This document shows positions 12,052-26,863 of a DNA stretch of 64,000 nucleotides, one piece after another. A program made the position numbers and the translations under genes. Origin of the DNA: Euwallacea fornicatus (taxonomy: Eukaryota > Arthropoda > Insecta > Coleoptera > Curculionidae); NCBI RefSeq assembly GCF_040115645.1, contig NC_089570.1, forward strand, positions 2,604,001-2,668,000, given 5' to 3'. Each line of letters starts with the position of its first letter. Positions within the stretch are counted from its first letter, which is position 1. The notes beneath the pieces are model-generated. The model worked only from the letters and a program-made list of their open reading frames with translations. It was not told the origin of the DNA and searched no databases.

Positions 12052-12928
12052 TACAGGGTGTCCGGTTTTTTTGTAGCAGCATTTCAACCGCGTATTCTAC
12101 GCTTAAAAACAATATTAGTTCGTTATATAACCTACATTCGAGAAATTCTTTATTAGAAAAATACACAATGTTGAATTTTTATATTCTTTCCAATTTACCT
12201 TTGGTATCGCCCAAAGTTTTCGAGATATTTTGCTCAAATTTCCAGCGCAAGTTAATGGCATAACTACACGGATGTCATTTCCACTATTTCCTGGTGGCGA
12301 GGAACTAGCTAAATGCAAACTATCCACAGAGAAGGACAGGTCGTGGAGGATTAATTGGTTGGCCTCCGTTACCGCCCGATCTAACACCTGTAAATTTTTC
12401 TGTTTCGGGGTATTTGAAGAAAAGTGCGTAATCTACTCCTGTAAACTTTCAAGACGAATTTAAAAGGCGAATACGAAATTCTGCTCTTAGAATAACTGGT
12501 CAGAGATCTTCGTCGGTCTTGATGGCGATTTTCTAATTCGTGCGTAGAACGTAGTGCCGATCAGTTCGAACATTTTCTGCGATAACGAGTATTTAATATT
12601 GGTTTTTAATTATTTTGTTACAGAATTGATTATCGTCATTTTTACATTTACTGTTGTCCTTTTGTCTGCTATAATTTTTCATTTCTCTTCAGAGGAAGAT
12701 CAGCTTTCCTCCTGGATCGTCGCCATCGAAGTCTTCGCTACTTTGCCAGAGAAAATCCCGACCAACTACAGCGCACGAAGGAAGGAAATCCAGCAAATGA
12801 ACCGCATAACTACTGAATCGCATCTACTCGAATCGTGGCCATTCCTTACTTCCCTTGGGGCTCCCCAGTAAAACCTAGAGTGGTGGCCTAAAATTTGGCT
12901 CTCTTTCTTCTCTGTGGAACACCCTGTA
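12052..12928 (+). mobile_element. Degenerate Tc1/mariner-superfamily transposon with TACAGGGTGTCC ends
   Basis: An 877-bp element bounded by TACAGGGTGTCCGG on the left and GGAACACCCTGTA on the right (12 of 13 terminal bases complementary), next to TA dinucleotides. The interior keeps a transposase C-terminal trace in the plus strand at 12250-12560. ARN-LNANYPQRRTGRGGLIG is followed by WPPLPPDLTPVNF, equivalent to the W-P-x-R-S-P-D-L-T-P-L-D-F block that precedes the last catalytic residue, then an EFKRRIRNSALRITGQ tail. Frameshifts and stops interrupt it, and the N-terminal half is missing. A second copy begins at 52146. Confidence 0.8.
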
Positions 12929-14091
12929 TTCGTATTTTACAATAAAGTCGAAGACCATGTATCTGAATGCTCACACATGAATGCAGACTAAGAATTAAAC
13001 CCACTAGGTACGAAACAGCACTTAATAAACTGCTAACCGTGAAAAATGAAGCTAGAGGAATTTAGGTCGCAACACTTTTACAGTCAAACCCTTTATTACA
13101 GTTAATAGTACCGCTTAAATATGTGGGTACTCGCACACTTAACCGGCTTGCATTAAAATGAGCTATATGCCATAGATATTACGGTGAACTTCGGTGGTAC
13201 CTTGCATAGCCAATCAGCTGTAACATGCAGGTATTTACAATAGGCGTACACTTTTGCAGTTTATTTAATTTGATTTATATGAAAGGGTGGAATAATAATT
13301 ATTAAGAATAACCTGCATTCCTTTGATGTGATAATAAATAAGGATCCAATGCTGTAATACATACGGGGTGTTTCATAAACGTTGAGTGGATGTAGGGCTG
13401 ATAAAAACAAATATTTAGATGGAACGAAGTTCGGTGTGAAACCGCTTCGTTTCCAAAATACACACACAGATCGTATCACGTAACCGGTGACTTCTATTGT
13501 CTGACAATATTGGTTTTCGGAGCGGTACCACGTAAAAGAGGGTACCTGGCAAATCAAACATTCTGAACTAAAGGACCAAAGGGTTGAAGGTGGGGGAGGA
13601 CGTTGCGAAAAGCACGTTACCGACGTCGGTGTCATTTGTAAATCGAGGTGCGTAAAGAAGGTATCTGCCTTCGTTGTGTGACTAGTCGCGAAATGCGAGA
13701 ATTTCGTATTGTGCATGTTATGAAGATCGTCACATTCGAAACGATAGGATTATTAATAACTAAATTAGCAAAAATTGCGGTGTCAAGTTTCGAATGCATC
13801 CCGAAATCGATGCTGAAATGGATTGCGTGTATTGGTTATCCTTCGAATTTCTACTCTAATTCAAAATCAGTTACTGTTACCCTCGCCTGATGAAAGATAA
13901 GAAAAACACAAAAGTTCCACATCAGTTATAACGTATGGTCTATTAACCTTACAATATTTCAAGTTAATCAACCTAGACCATGGGTCTTCCACAAACATCT
14001 CAGGCCAAGATTTAAGTGCTCATTGTCCGTTGCAGGAGTAGATTAACGGTGTAATGCGAGCACCATTACTAGAGACCATAAAAAACTTGAC

Positions 14092-14105
14092 CTCTCTCTC
14101 TCTCT
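14092..14105. repeat. (CT)7 microsatellite
   Basis: Seven CT units in intergenic DNA, followed by a short pyrimidine-rich tail. Confidence 0.9.
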
Positions 14106-17100
14106 TTTCTTTATTTATATATTAAATCGAATCGTGACCACCATGTCGGGTACCAGTTTCTCATTCCATAAGAAGCAACCTTCTTAACAATGCGCCCTTT
14201 TGAAAACCGAAACACGACGTGGACAAACTGTGCCTTAACTGTTATCGCCTTGGCGGCAAAAATGCAAATATCAAACTTGTTTGAGTTCTATTAAACAAAC
14301 ATTGCTCGGGTTTAATTAACATCGACAATGCAAAGAATTCAAGGCTGTTTGTGCGGATTGTTTCCATATTTTAAAGTGAGAAAGAATTCAAACACGATGT
14401 GGGCAAGGCAAGTGCAAGTAAAAGTTAAATTACCTTATTGTTTATTATGTATGAATCACCTGGATTTCGTTTTAAATTACATGCAAGTTGGTGTTGATTG
14501 CATTTAAATAACATGTAGGACATTCGCCTCTGTCCTGTAGCCTGCACACTTGTGCCGTACTTTCTCTGCTGATAAGAGCAAAAGACGATCCGTTCGCAAT
14601 AATGTTTACCTCATATAAGTAATTGATTTTGTTTTTAATTGATTTTAAATTATTTCCTTGCTTCCTCTCATCCGTCTTGAAGTTTCAGTGTCACCATCTC
14701 ATATCTTTGCACTCGATGGGGCGTCTTAAATTTGCATTCCATTATAAAAACGCATGTACGGGGGACTTTGTCGCCTCCTGTAATTACAATTAGATTTTAG
14801 CGTGCAGCAAAATCCTCACACGCAAAAGTTTTCACACGGCTCGCGAGTGCGCGCGCAACGGCCACTTTACGACACGCGCTTAGGGAAGCGCAATTTCAAA
14901 CATTTCATTACAAGCACATTTTGCAATTCCCACATCCTGCATAAACCAGTGCTTCAGATACCACTATTTCTACATATTTTCGTCTCGCGCGAATACTTTG
15001 CTAGTAAAAAACCAAGAATAGAATGTCTTGTATAGGTAAATCTGGAATAAGAAGAAAATCAGAAATTACACTATCATGATACAAGCGGGTTTGGTATTTT
15101 AATGCGACCTTACCCGAGCTCGTTATGCAATAGTCTTGACATACAAAATATCGTGACTAGTTATGAGAAATGAAGAAACGTCTGTGAAATTAGCGATAAC
15201 AAAAAGTTGTCCATGATTCAATCATTATTGATCTAACCTCGTTTTTTCAAACTCGGAGCTTATCACGAAAGCTCGCCAGCGCCTACGTAACGATTCGACA
15301 GGGCGAGTGCTTAATAAACATGCCGGGGGGCGCAAGCGAAGAGCGAAGCAACGGAAACTGATTGTGAAGAATCCGGTAAAGTAATCGGCTTATGGGATGA
15401 AGTTAAACAAATGTGTTAATGATAAACGTGCAATGTATTTTTCGTAAAAAAGCTTCGTCGTGTTCCGCCCAATAATTCAATAAACTGCACTGGCCCAATT
15501 ACCAGACACGGCATTGTGAAGCGAAGTAAAAAAAAGTTTTCAAGACGCCGGAACCTTCCGTTAAGGCGATTTACCAATTCTTTCTGAGTAGGCATGATAA
15601 CGGATTATAGATTTAATATCGCAGAAAAAAAAGAGTTCTGCGCAAGTAACACGGAAGAATGAGCTGAGCGCCAACGGAAATTGGCTTAATGATACATTAA
15701 CTTCGCTGTCTATTATTTTTTCTAGCTCTACACGTAGAACGCCACCTGCACTGCGAAGCCAAAATTGGTAATTGAGCTTCAATGATCCTACAGAAATAAT
15801 CTCGTGTGTCCATCAATATCTCTCGTCGCGAACTGTGCAAGTCATGCCACAAGAAAGGCCGAAGGAAGCGATGGATTGAAGTGAAAATGATTATTTAGAA
15901 AGTTCATTTTTACATAAATTTATTCAATGTTTATAGATTAATTTATTAAAATCTATCAGGCGCGTAGGACTGTTCGGATTTACAGTCACGAGTCACGAGG
16001 CATCAACTAACTGGAAATGAAGCTAATAAGGGGCCCAATTCTCATTATGGGCGAAACGGAGGATGCCGGTCGGTAGTGATTATGATGATGACACATTCCT
16101 TCCGGAACACGCCGATGCAAACTATAATTGCAAAATTTGTTGGGCATTGTGGTTATTTTGTGCACGCAGCTTCTTTCCTGCTGAGAGATGGTCGATTCCA
16201 CTTTGGAGTAAAACTCTAATCTCTTTCGCTCCTTCAGACCAATTTGCACGAGCGCAAACCAATACCAATTCTCAATATAATCGAAACAATTTAACCACAA
16301 TTTTTCGCTACCAATTCCAATTAAACCGGCTCCATTAACCGAACAATCGGGCTGATAATGGTTGTTTGAATAAAATTATACCAGCAGTAGGTTTTGTAAT
16401 AAATGAAAGTGTTCTTCTTTTCGCTCCGCAGATCAATGCCGGGAACGTTAACCCGCCTCTAACAAGGCTAATGATGTAAGGATTAGTGTAAACATGGCTT
16501 AACTTATTGTGGCGGAGATAAATTACCTACAGCCATTAGCAGATAAGTTAATAATTAACTTCTGTGACTTAGATTTGTGGTTAATAAGTAAATAGGCTTT
16601 ATCGCTTAATATTCAGACGATTTGTTAATTGGGTTCCCAGGTAATTTCAAGGGTCACTCCCTGAAGCCAATCTGCATGAGAAATGCTGTCGGTAAATTAG
16701 ATTTGCGATCCGGGCTGTGAAATCTGGATGTTCGCATGATGTACAGGGTGGCTCGAAGCAAAAACGGGCCAGGCTAAAATTCACTTATTCGTTTACGGAT
16801 TTTGATTAGCTGAAAACCAAATTAAACAGTTTTTTCAGGATACTGAGTAACGTCAATTTCTTTTTTAATCCAACTTCGTCTGCTTCGCATTTCTATTTCG
16901 CAGCCTCACAGACAATACCATATTTTTTTACATTTTTTCTTAGAAAATGTTTTTCCGGCATTTGATGATGTATGACAAGTTAATGCTAAAACAATGTTTA
17001 ACTGAAAAAAGTGGAAAATTTTCAACGATATGGGGGTGACGTATAATTTTAACCCTTTGCACTCGTGTTCGTACTTGAAGAGGCTTCACTCAACTCGGAA

Positions 17101-17237
17101 TTAATTTCGTGTTCAACCAAAATAAAAATATTTTTGTTCGAAAACATAATAACCTAACTTGCTGGTTCAGTAACTAAAATTAATAAATGCATAATTCTTT
17201 CTTTCGCTTCACCCCCTTGAACAGCGAAGATTTATTA

Positions 17238-18166
17238 TACAGGGTGTGTCAAAGCATGCTTCCACAAAAGAAGAATGTAATTCCTGGGCTCATTGCAAGA
17301 CAAAACGTTCCTATTAGCACGGGCCCGCAAACGCACCGTTTTCGAGATACAGGGTGTTAAAAATAAAGTTTTTTTTCAGTGTTTTTACATTTTAGGAACT
17401 GAGGTACAGATTGAGCTTTTGTACGCATATTATCATTAATGTTAGGTAATTTTGGGCGCTAATTCATTTTTTTATGGGCCAGCGGCGGAAATTTTAATGC
17501 TTTCGTGATAAATATGTGATGATAAACAACAATTAGTGTTGTTACTATCATTTTTACCTTCGGAGACGACATACGAGTGCCAAGAGTTAACTCGCCAAAA
17601 ATTAAGATCTGAGAGGTTGCTATAACATTGTATTGAGCAATGTTTTAAAATTTTCAAAAAGTAAAAAAAAGCTTCATTCATCATTCAATATTCATATATT
17701 AGGTATATACATATGTATAACACAAGTATGAAAAATTAATGAATATTTATTCATGAATGAAAAAAGAAACGTTTTTATTTATCTCATCGTTTGCGTACAT
17801 AATCTGCAAATCATTTTTAAGGGAGCGTTAAAGTATTGCCTAATATGATGTTACAATAACCGCTCATATGTTAATTTTTGGTGGATTAAAGTGATATGTC
17901 GCTCATAACTCATAGTGTTCAAATTTTTAAATTTTTTTCAATTCAGAAATATTTTCTATTAAAAATTAAAAAAAAAAAAAATATGGAATTCTATTTCAAA
18001 TTCTAAAATTGACACCTGAAGCTGAAAAAGTTAAGGTAAAAAAAATCGAATTTGGCGTTACTTAGTAGTCTGAAAAATAGAATTTCATTTAGTTTTTCGT
18101 TCAGCACCATCCGTTCCTAAATAACGAAATTATAGCTTCGCCCATAATTTTTTGAGACCCCCTGTA
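17238..18166. mobile_element. Possible TIR element or cluster of transposon ends
   Basis: TACAGGGTGTGTCAAAGC on the left faces a right end whose reverse complement is TACAGGGGGTCTCAAAAA, matching over the first ~15 bp with a few mismatches. A second terminus (TACAGGGTGTTA) sits inside at 17348, and another outward-facing one ends at 18645, so elements may be nested or broken. No transposase trace was seen in the interior. Confidence 0.4.
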
Positions 18167-21100
18167 TGAACGATAATAACTTGTCTGTGAATTTTTGCAA
18201 TAAGCTGCGAGGCTCGTTGTAATGCACCCTAGCTTTCGGAATAATTCAAAAATGATGCGAGATATTAATGAAAGACAAAAAAGGATACATTTTCTAAATT
18301 GAATGTGCCCTTCGAATTTCAAAAACATTGGCGCTGGGTAGCCTACGGCACAGAAGGTTCAGGGAATTAATCAGCGCGTGACCATCGGAATAGCATCCCC
18401 TGTGAAACTGAGAAAATTTTTTATTGGACAATGTGATGGTGGATACTCAAAACCCATAAAATTTCACTAAGATGGTTTAATTGCTGCGGAGAAGTTATTA
18501 AACTTGAATTGTTTAAATATAGCTTCACACATCCCTCCTTTTGAATAAGTCTTCCCTTACGGACCTTTCACATAACAAACCGGTCTCATCTGTCCTCGTG
18601 GAAATAATGGTAAATTCTCGTCATAGTTAATTGGAACACCCTGTATGCAAGCAAACATCAAAATCTGGCTAATAGGCAATTTTCTCCGATGTTGTTAAAA
18701 CATTTTTATCTCGAACTTTAGTGGTCATTTCGATGCTAAACGTCTTATCGTCCATATTCTAAAATAGGTTTTTTCTACTGTTATTACTGCGGTTAAATTA
18801 AAAATAATCAGGAAGTACTTTCATTCGGTCGTAAGTACATGTGTACTTACTTCTGCGAAAACGATAAATGGGCCAATTTCCTATACGTAGATGTACGTGT
18901 TGGGAACGATAATTTTCCACAAAACATAAAATTGCACTTAGACCGTTAAAAGAATGCTGGTTATAAATACTTTCTTTTTGGAAAATGAGCTAATAATCAA
19001 GTGAAATAATTAGATTGTTAAATCACCTGCTTTTAGCTCATGCAGGCATTAAAAGAAACGAGATAGGGTTTACCCAGATTTGAAAGTCATGTGGTAAAAA
19101 GAGCGAAAGCAAGAGCTTGAATTATTCGTCAAGCATTGTTTTGTCAATTCAGGCCCTTCTAATCAACCGACATGCTGATACATACGTACAACAACTTCCC
19201 TGTTACATCCTTCAACGAGAATTAGAGACGACTTAATGCTGTTCGTATTACTTAAGTCCTCGCGCAAACCTTACTTTGACAATTTTACAGCACGTTCCAC
19301 ATTTTTTTTTTTTTTTAATTGATAAATGCTTAGATTGCCAAGTGAAATGCGAATCATCAATAACTGATGCTCCATCAAGCAGCGGTTCAATTAAGTTCCA
19401 TTACTTAAAAGCGAGAAAACAACTTCAACCTTAGCTAATCCCAAGAAACTTTAACTAAAGGAGCTGTTCCTTCCGAGGTTCGCTCTCATGTGGACTCGTG
19501 TCTCTCATCGACAGGACGTTGGAAGGGAAAACGAAAGGGGACCGTTGCAGAAATGTCATTTCTACGGTGGCCAAAAGAAAGGAACTAATGGAGCGTGCCG
19601 CTTCTTAAGAAGAACAAGAGGACAATAACGCAATAACCCAATGAGGAAAAGAATCTGGCGGAATACGCCCCAATAATAGGGGTGCAATAGACCCTCGGTG
19701 CTCGAAAGAAGACGATAATTTGGATTCGTAGAAATACAAAGAGCAACATTTTAACGTCTCCTCGACACTCCAGATATATAAGGGGGAGTTCCGGGTCGTT
19801 GAAGGTCAGTTCCTTAAGTATCCTGAAGTTTTTAGTGAGTAGGCGCTTCGGTGAATCCCACACTGCCTGGCCGCCACGACAACAGGTCGAGTGCCTTTTG
19901 AAGATTTTCTTCGTGTAAAAAAGATAAACTCATGAGGAGCTTTGGTATTTACAGTTTAGCAGTGCACATTTGTCGAATCCACAATTTATTGCGAGTATGG
20001 TGAGGTTGAACTTTAGTTGGTTCATTCGAACGAATGCGAACTGAACAATGCGACTTTTGACAAAGAAAACTGCGCTTGCGAAAACTCTTTTCTGTTTTTT
20101 CCTTTCTTTTTATTTACGAGGAAAGGTTTGGGGAGTAAACGCGAAAAAAACGAATATTAGTGCTTTAATGCTCGCTTAAAAGCGCATAAGTTGAAAGTTG
20201 TTTGACTTTTCCTCTATTAGATATTCATAGAATTTCGAGTAAAATCCAAATATAGTTAAATATTCAGGTCTCAGCCTAGACGTTCGGTTTACAAAAAAAT
20301 TAATAATAAATGAGAATAGAAACCCAGCAAATAAACCAGTTATTCTGAGCAAAACTCTTACAGATACGAGGATTATGTGCCTATTCTTACTAACAGGTTT
20401 TCGATTTTCATCAGCCCTAATTTCCATAGATATTTTGGTATTAACATAATGAGGTACCATCATTTATTCAGGTTCCCAAACCAAAACGAACGAAATTCTC
20501 CGCCATATCCTGATACATACCATCAACTAACGTGTTGTGTCTCACCGCATACCAACCATGACAATTGCGTCACATCATCACACACCAGAATAAACTGTAT
20601 CTAAGCATTAGTCATGCTTATTGGTTGTCATTCGTGTGTCTTATTATTGTTATTATTAATAATTCTGGGTATCCAAAAACTCTTTAGTTAGTCACTTCCT
20701 TCTGCTGGCATTGCACCGATGTCTCGACAATAGGATGCAACACTTAAATTATCATGGCTACAGATCGAATGAATGTCAGCAAGGTCTCAAAAAGGGAGCA
20801 TTATTGATCTAGTACATTATTGTTGTTAGCTCGTCAGTTAAGGTCAGTCTGAAGAACGTTAGCAAAATGTGACATTTTTGCGGCGCGCTTTTCGGAAACT
20901 TCGAGGTAGTACCGAAATGCCAATGATACCGTAATAATGTTGCTGCAGCGGAAGAAGTACTTTTCGGCGTTGGAATACATAATATGTACCACTTAACTGT
21001 ATTGCTACCAAGCGCATTACGCCTGCGTTAAATCCGTAACGCAGCAGTGGCTTAATGCTAAGCCCACTTTATTTATGCAACACAAATGCAGAGGCGTTTA

Positions 21101-21469
21101 AAATTTATTCCTGCACTTGCAAAAAGTTATTTTAAGAAAGTGAAAGTGCACTTTGAAGCGCATAATATATTCCTATATCCGGAAATCACACAAAGTTCAT
21201 CAGCTTTAACTTACCATCGGCAGTAATCCAATAGCGAAGAATAGCAAAGAGCATGGTATCCAATGGGAATTGACCCGACTTCTAGTCATTTTCCAGTTAA
21301 TTATTTACCCAGCTTTGAAGGAAATTATGCACCTGTGAAGATCAAATCACATGTCAGATCATCGAAACGTAAAGAACTTCACCGACCCACGAGCACTTCG
21401 TGCCTTTCGTATGCCGCGAATGATGGTTCAGTGCGATTGTTTCACGTTGCTTTTCTGACCACGAGTTGA

Positions 21470-21952
21470 AGTCCCTCTGGGTAGTAGGGATGTGCCTTTG
21501 ATCGACAAGCTTGATTACCTCGGCTTGATACGTAGAGAGGTTAGTAGTCGATGCGTTGTCGGACGAGGACGAAGCGACGTACTAAGAGTAGAATATAATG
21601 TGTTGAATGCTCAGGAATTTAAAAATTAGAAAAAAAAATCGTATGAATGAATCTCGTCGCACGTCGAGGGCTTTAGAAAGTTTTCATTAAATATACTAGG
21701 TGATTCTATGCAATAGGTCGTGAAACACAACCAATGGCAAAACCTCCATGAACAATCATCTCTTAGGTAGTTTAAGCTATGGTTTTTTTCAGAAAATGCC
21801 CTGTATGTTTACAAGGAGTTTTTTCCGATTTTTCGTTGAAGTATAATCCGCAAAATTTTGTCTGCAGAAATTTCCATCACCCTGCATGTGGACCAAAGTC
21901 CCTCTGCATAGTAGAGATGTGACTTTGGTCGATGAGCTTGACTGCCTCAGTG
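21470..21952 (+). repeat. Diverged direct repeat, two ~56-bp copies 427 bp apart
   Basis: Copies at 21470-21525 and 21897-21952 both start AGTCCCTCTG and share GTAG-AGGGATGTG-CTTTG-TCGA-AAGCTTGA-T-CCTC with roughly 80% identity by eye. The segment between them holds no coding sequence. They may be internal repeats of an unrecognised element or an old tandem duplication. Confidence 0.65.
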
Positions 21953-24900
21953 CATTCCTCAAGCTAGACCTTCCAATTTATTAGTCAACCATAGCATGGT
22001 TTGGGATAATTAGGTACCACGCGAAGTTTTTCTATGTAAAAATCCTTGACGGCGAAATCTAATTATTTACAATTACAACTTTTAGCCTTTTTTGCGGAAG
22101 ATACAAAGATAATGGATAACTACGAGTAAAACTGGTTTGATGCTGTTCTACGGTTGTTATTGGTTACTACCCGAATTAAGACTGCATTGGTTACAGAGGC
22201 GTGTGGCATGAAGATCTATTACAAAACGTCCTTTACGCTACGGCTTAATTTTCAAATTTTCCCACCTCGATGCAATTGAGAGAACACTCTGATAACTTGA
22301 ATTATGATACTCTAAAATGACTTCGACGAGTTGAATGTGTTTTAGATTAAAAATGGAAATAATATTGGCGAAAATGATCATTTCTAGACATCATTTTGTA
22401 AATATTACGCAGACTGGTACCGTAATTATGATAAAATTGTAAGTTTGGCCTGGTTCAAACGAGAACTCGGTAGGAAGAATTACTTCTTCACCACATTGTC
22501 AAGAATTCACGTATGTAATGATGAAAACTGGTAGATCTATTAAAATGATAAAAACGAAACTATCGCAGGAAAATATTTTTTTACTTTTATCCGATGGCAT
22601 TTGTGTAAAAAACTGAGAAAGGAAAAATATTGAAACAGTCGCGAACAGAGTGTTCATTTTGACCTGATTAGCTTCATGCGCGTACATTTTGTTTCTATTA
22701 AACCATTAACAAATAAACGCAATTTCGACATGACAGCGATTTTTTTTTAACGTTCATATACAAAATAAACTTTTTTTTACAAAAAAACACTGCTTTGCAT
22801 AAAGTTATTTCATGAAACGAACACACGAGCAAAAGGCTTACGTCGATGAAAATTTCATTTATCATCCGAGCATAACTCACGCATCGAAAATTCTACATAA
22901 TTTTAGAATATCCATTTATAGTTACAAACGACCATCAAGAGAGGTCGCTCCAAGTACTGGTGTCGCGTCGTCGAACTATTCTTTGCATTATTCACCTAAA
23001 TGAGCCCATTAATGTTAACAAGTTTTTTATGTTGATATTGAGATGCACTGTGCCATTTTACAAATCCGATTTAACATCTATCGCTCATGAACGCGATCGA
23101 AGTTGACTTTAATTTATTGTTAAACCTAAGGCTTGAGAACTCGATGCACTCTACAACTGCATTGAGCGAAACGGGTGCCTAATGCGATGGTCAGTAATAC
23201 TGGTAAATTGTTTCATTGACAAACGAACGTTTTTCCTTGCAAAAAAAGTTTCCTATTTTATCGTAGATGGGGAAATCCGATTTTCAACAGTTTTCGAAAC
23301 GATGACGTTTGACATATTACACTTCTGACATTTTTCTACGGCTTTAACTTTCGAACGGCCAAAATAGGAGTAAAACACATAAATATTACATATTTTAACT
23401 TGTGAAGCTCTCTCTGATGGCATAGTTTTCTTAGTTTGACATGTGTCAAAATTTTTGATGTTCAAGTGCCGCCACTTCGACAAAATTTATCCGATTAACG
23501 TTTATATTGGGCCACATTTTTAAACTTTTCCCGATTACAGCTTCTCTGTAATAAGTCAATACGGTTCCTAAAAGGCCTGTATACTGTCCCCAAAGGAGTT
23601 CACTAATAAAAAACAATATATTTCAACAAAGAAGGCTCAACTGATTTTTTTAATTTTACATTAATCATTTACAAAAAATTGAGGGCCTTCAGAAATTTTT
23701 CTGCGTTATTTTTTAATTTTCCGGGTAAACGACTTGATATATTGCTGGTAGATTACGCTTAACTTATTTTAATTCGGGGCTTTAGAAATTATTATTTTTT
23801 TAATTTCATGTTTTAAATTACAATCAATTTTTTTTTTAATTTAAATGTTCTTGAGAAACTACATAATTCCAAAATCTAATTCTCTGTATGGCCCTTTAAA
23901 ACCTAATTAATATTCGCCAACAACTGTGGCGGCATCATTTTATTTATGGGTCTCCCAAAACCCAATAATCGACCATAGCCAGGAAGGGAAATATCGACCA
24001 CGGTTTTCCCAAGTTTCCCGTACTGAGGCGCTGTTATAGTCCGCATAACACGAATTTACGCTCAGTTCACATTTACCCTCATTAACGGAAACTCCGGTTT
24101 CTACCCCCCGTGCCCGTAGAATATATATTTTCCGAAAATTATCCGGTTTTCGACAACTCATCGTCTCTTCGAGAGTAAGTATCAATAAAATAACTTTAAA
24201 TTTCAGTAATGAGGTTCATACCATACCTGCGATTCAGCGATTGCCTGGCGATGATAAAAGTCTACTAAAACTTAGATTCTGGCGTTAAATAATTATTATC
24301 AATTAATCCAGAATAAGTAAAATACGAATTAGGGTTTTGAGGAGTTTCAGCTTAAATTTTTTTGAAATATTTCCATTTTAAAACGTGCGGAATCAACTAG
24401 TTTTAGGTTATGAGTCCGCGTATGTAAGGCCGGATCAATAGGGGGTTGAGAAGGCATCTGTGCTACATTGGAGGGGTGAAAGCTTTGGCACAGACTGAAC
24501 AAGCTCGAAAGGACAAACTGTGCCATACCGAATAAAATCAAATAAGGGGGATAATCAATCTTAGATTTTTTTTATTTACGAGGTTATAATTGCGGGTATA
24601 AAAATAGAAAATATGTCGTTTTGGGGGCTGCGAAATATCCCTGACACATCGACGGTCGTAAATTATATTAATGTATGTTGGGAAAGCCTCTGCGGGGGTT
24701 GACAATATCTGAAAATTAGTTTTTAATGCCGCAAAATAAATTTAGAGGCGACTAATGAGAGCCGTATTGATTTTTAATATTTTAATTAACACCTATGGAA
24801 ATGTTCAAATGTTGCCGACCGAGGAGTCTGGACTAATTTGAATCATCGCACATACAGGGAAGATTGAATTTTTTAGAAGCAATGGAACTCCCGCTATTAC

Positions 24901-26863
24901 GTCCGGAAAAACCTTAAGATCGTTTTTTGGTCGCATGACTAATCAACGAAGTCCGACTCCTCTCCAATTTTTTACTTTCATATCTAATTCATATCAAATT
25001 TAACGATTTTTCTCCCTTATTCAAATTGGATTCGGTTTGTTACCCCTAAAAAGCCACCGACACTAAACGTTTGCATATTCTGCAGTTACGATAGAAACCA
25101 CACTACGAACCTTAAAACTATGGAACTTCTCTGTTTGGAAAACCGCTTCAACTTTTCGATTAAGACAAATGCGTTATTTCAACCTCAAGAAGTTGCAGTA
25201 GATTTTTCCAGGCCCGTTAGGGACAATCTGCATAGAGCAAACATTACGTCGGAAGCAACTTCGCAAGCTTTCATTATCGTTAGCCTTGAGCTCCCTCACC
25301 TTTAATACCTATCCATGTTTGTAGTTTTACAGAGCTTTACGGATCCGTTAAATATTTTACGAAATCATTACGGCATTTGCGGATTTAACAAACATTTCAT
25401 TTAATAAATCCGTAATTGGAAATAGAAGGTTGCATTCTAAATTTCCATCTGCGCCTCGTTGAAATCGTCAACATATACGTTTCAACGTTTCTGAATTCGA
25501 TCTGCTTTTTTCTCGAGTTAATCGGGTCTCCGATTTATGGGATAAATTATCCCTAATTCCATTAGCAGGTTGCATCGATAATTCCAACAAGCGCAAAGGC
25601 AAATCGCGTTTTTTTCCCTACATGTTATTTGTTTAATCTCGTGAGAAATAAGGAGAGGCCTCATAAATTCCAACATGTTTTAAGCTGCAAAGCGCAAAGC
25701 TCTTGTATCATTTAATTAAAGGCTTTTATTCGGGGACCTATTAATCAATAGCGTAAACGTGGAAAAAAGCAGAAACGGGAACAAAGATACAAAGTCGCGA
25801 TTTCATTCAGGTGAGTTGTTTCGTAATCCGACCCACCTCTGCCTTTTCGCAACAGGAAACTCTACGGAAAATATTTGCCTTTCTTCCTCGAACGTGCACT
25901 ACAGTAAGTAACCGGGGCTAGGAATAAATATAGCGAATATACATATATTTGTTTAAAAAGCATGTTAAAGAATCTAGTACATTTATTAATCTTCAGCTGG
26001 TTATTCCAACATTTCGCTCCTCCTTAATTCGATTCTTTTGTCTAAGCGGATTAAAATTAGCATAATGACTTCTGGATTCCAACGAACTTATTTCTTTGGG
26101 TTCTGAAGATTCTAATTAACGAAGCCCATTACTACGACCCAACTAAATATTCGTAAGGAAAATTTTTGGGAAATCCACCTGAACGTTTTGATTCTGTTCA
26201 AGGTGCTAGAAACGTCACAAAGTCCACTATCCGCGCACGCGCAAGGCAAAGAAATACCAAAAATACAATTCGTTGACATGTCTCCTGTAGATCGAAGATT
26301 AAGATAGCAGATGACGAAAAAGAAACGTTTAAGCTAGATGAAATTCGGAATTAGACACAAATGCGCGCGTCGCACGCGTCCGGCATTGAAGGCCCCCAGG
26401 TCCTAATAGGAATTTTGCGGGGTGAAGATGACCGAAGACCCCAAAATGAACTCGCAATATCCAAAACAATCACTGCTGTTGCTCGCTGACGTTCAAAAAG
26501 GAAAAAGCGCTTTTCGTGAAAAATTAAAATCGATGAGAAACGATTATCGGTTGCGTGGGTTCTTGAGAAAATGGAGTTTAACCTTTTAACGTCGCTTTTA
26601 TGCCTCTGCGCACGTAATGCTCAGCGATGTTGCTAATGCAAATTTGTTTGGGGGTCCATTAGTGAAAACTGAACTAGCGGTGACCTCTAGAAGCAGAACT
26701 TCCCATTCCTATTAGAACTCACAAGTGAACATGACCCCGATGTTTAGAACTAACGTTGTTAAAAACTGCTTGTAATAAGTCTTAAAATTTTCTTTTCAGA
26801 CACCTAGACGTTTCCGCGTGTTCTTTTAACCCAAATCCGGTGGTACTCAAGACGCAGACGTAG

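Larger units (their letters stand above)
12929..26799. other. Long intergenic region upstream of synapsin
   Basis: I see no gene in this nearly 14-kb interval. It contains transposon-type termini (TACGGGGTGTTTCAT at 13362; TACAGGGTGGCTCG at 16742; TACAGGGTGTGTC at 17238; TACAGGGTGTTA at 17348; CCCCCTGTA ending 18166; GGAACACCCTGTA ending 18645), a short (CT)7 at 14092-14105, a poly(T) run near 19303, and a diverged direct repeat at 21470/21897. Any synapsin promoter and 5' untranslated exon should lie in the right-hand part, but I could not place them. Confidence 0.45.

Noticed and set aside
13261..13716. 151-codon minus-strand frame
   Set aside because: It runs across a transposon-type terminus (TACGGGGTGTTTCAT) and has no recognisable domain; treated as element debris.
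16063..16338. Overlapping ~90-codon frames on both strands
   Set aside because: Complementary frames with no family resemblance.
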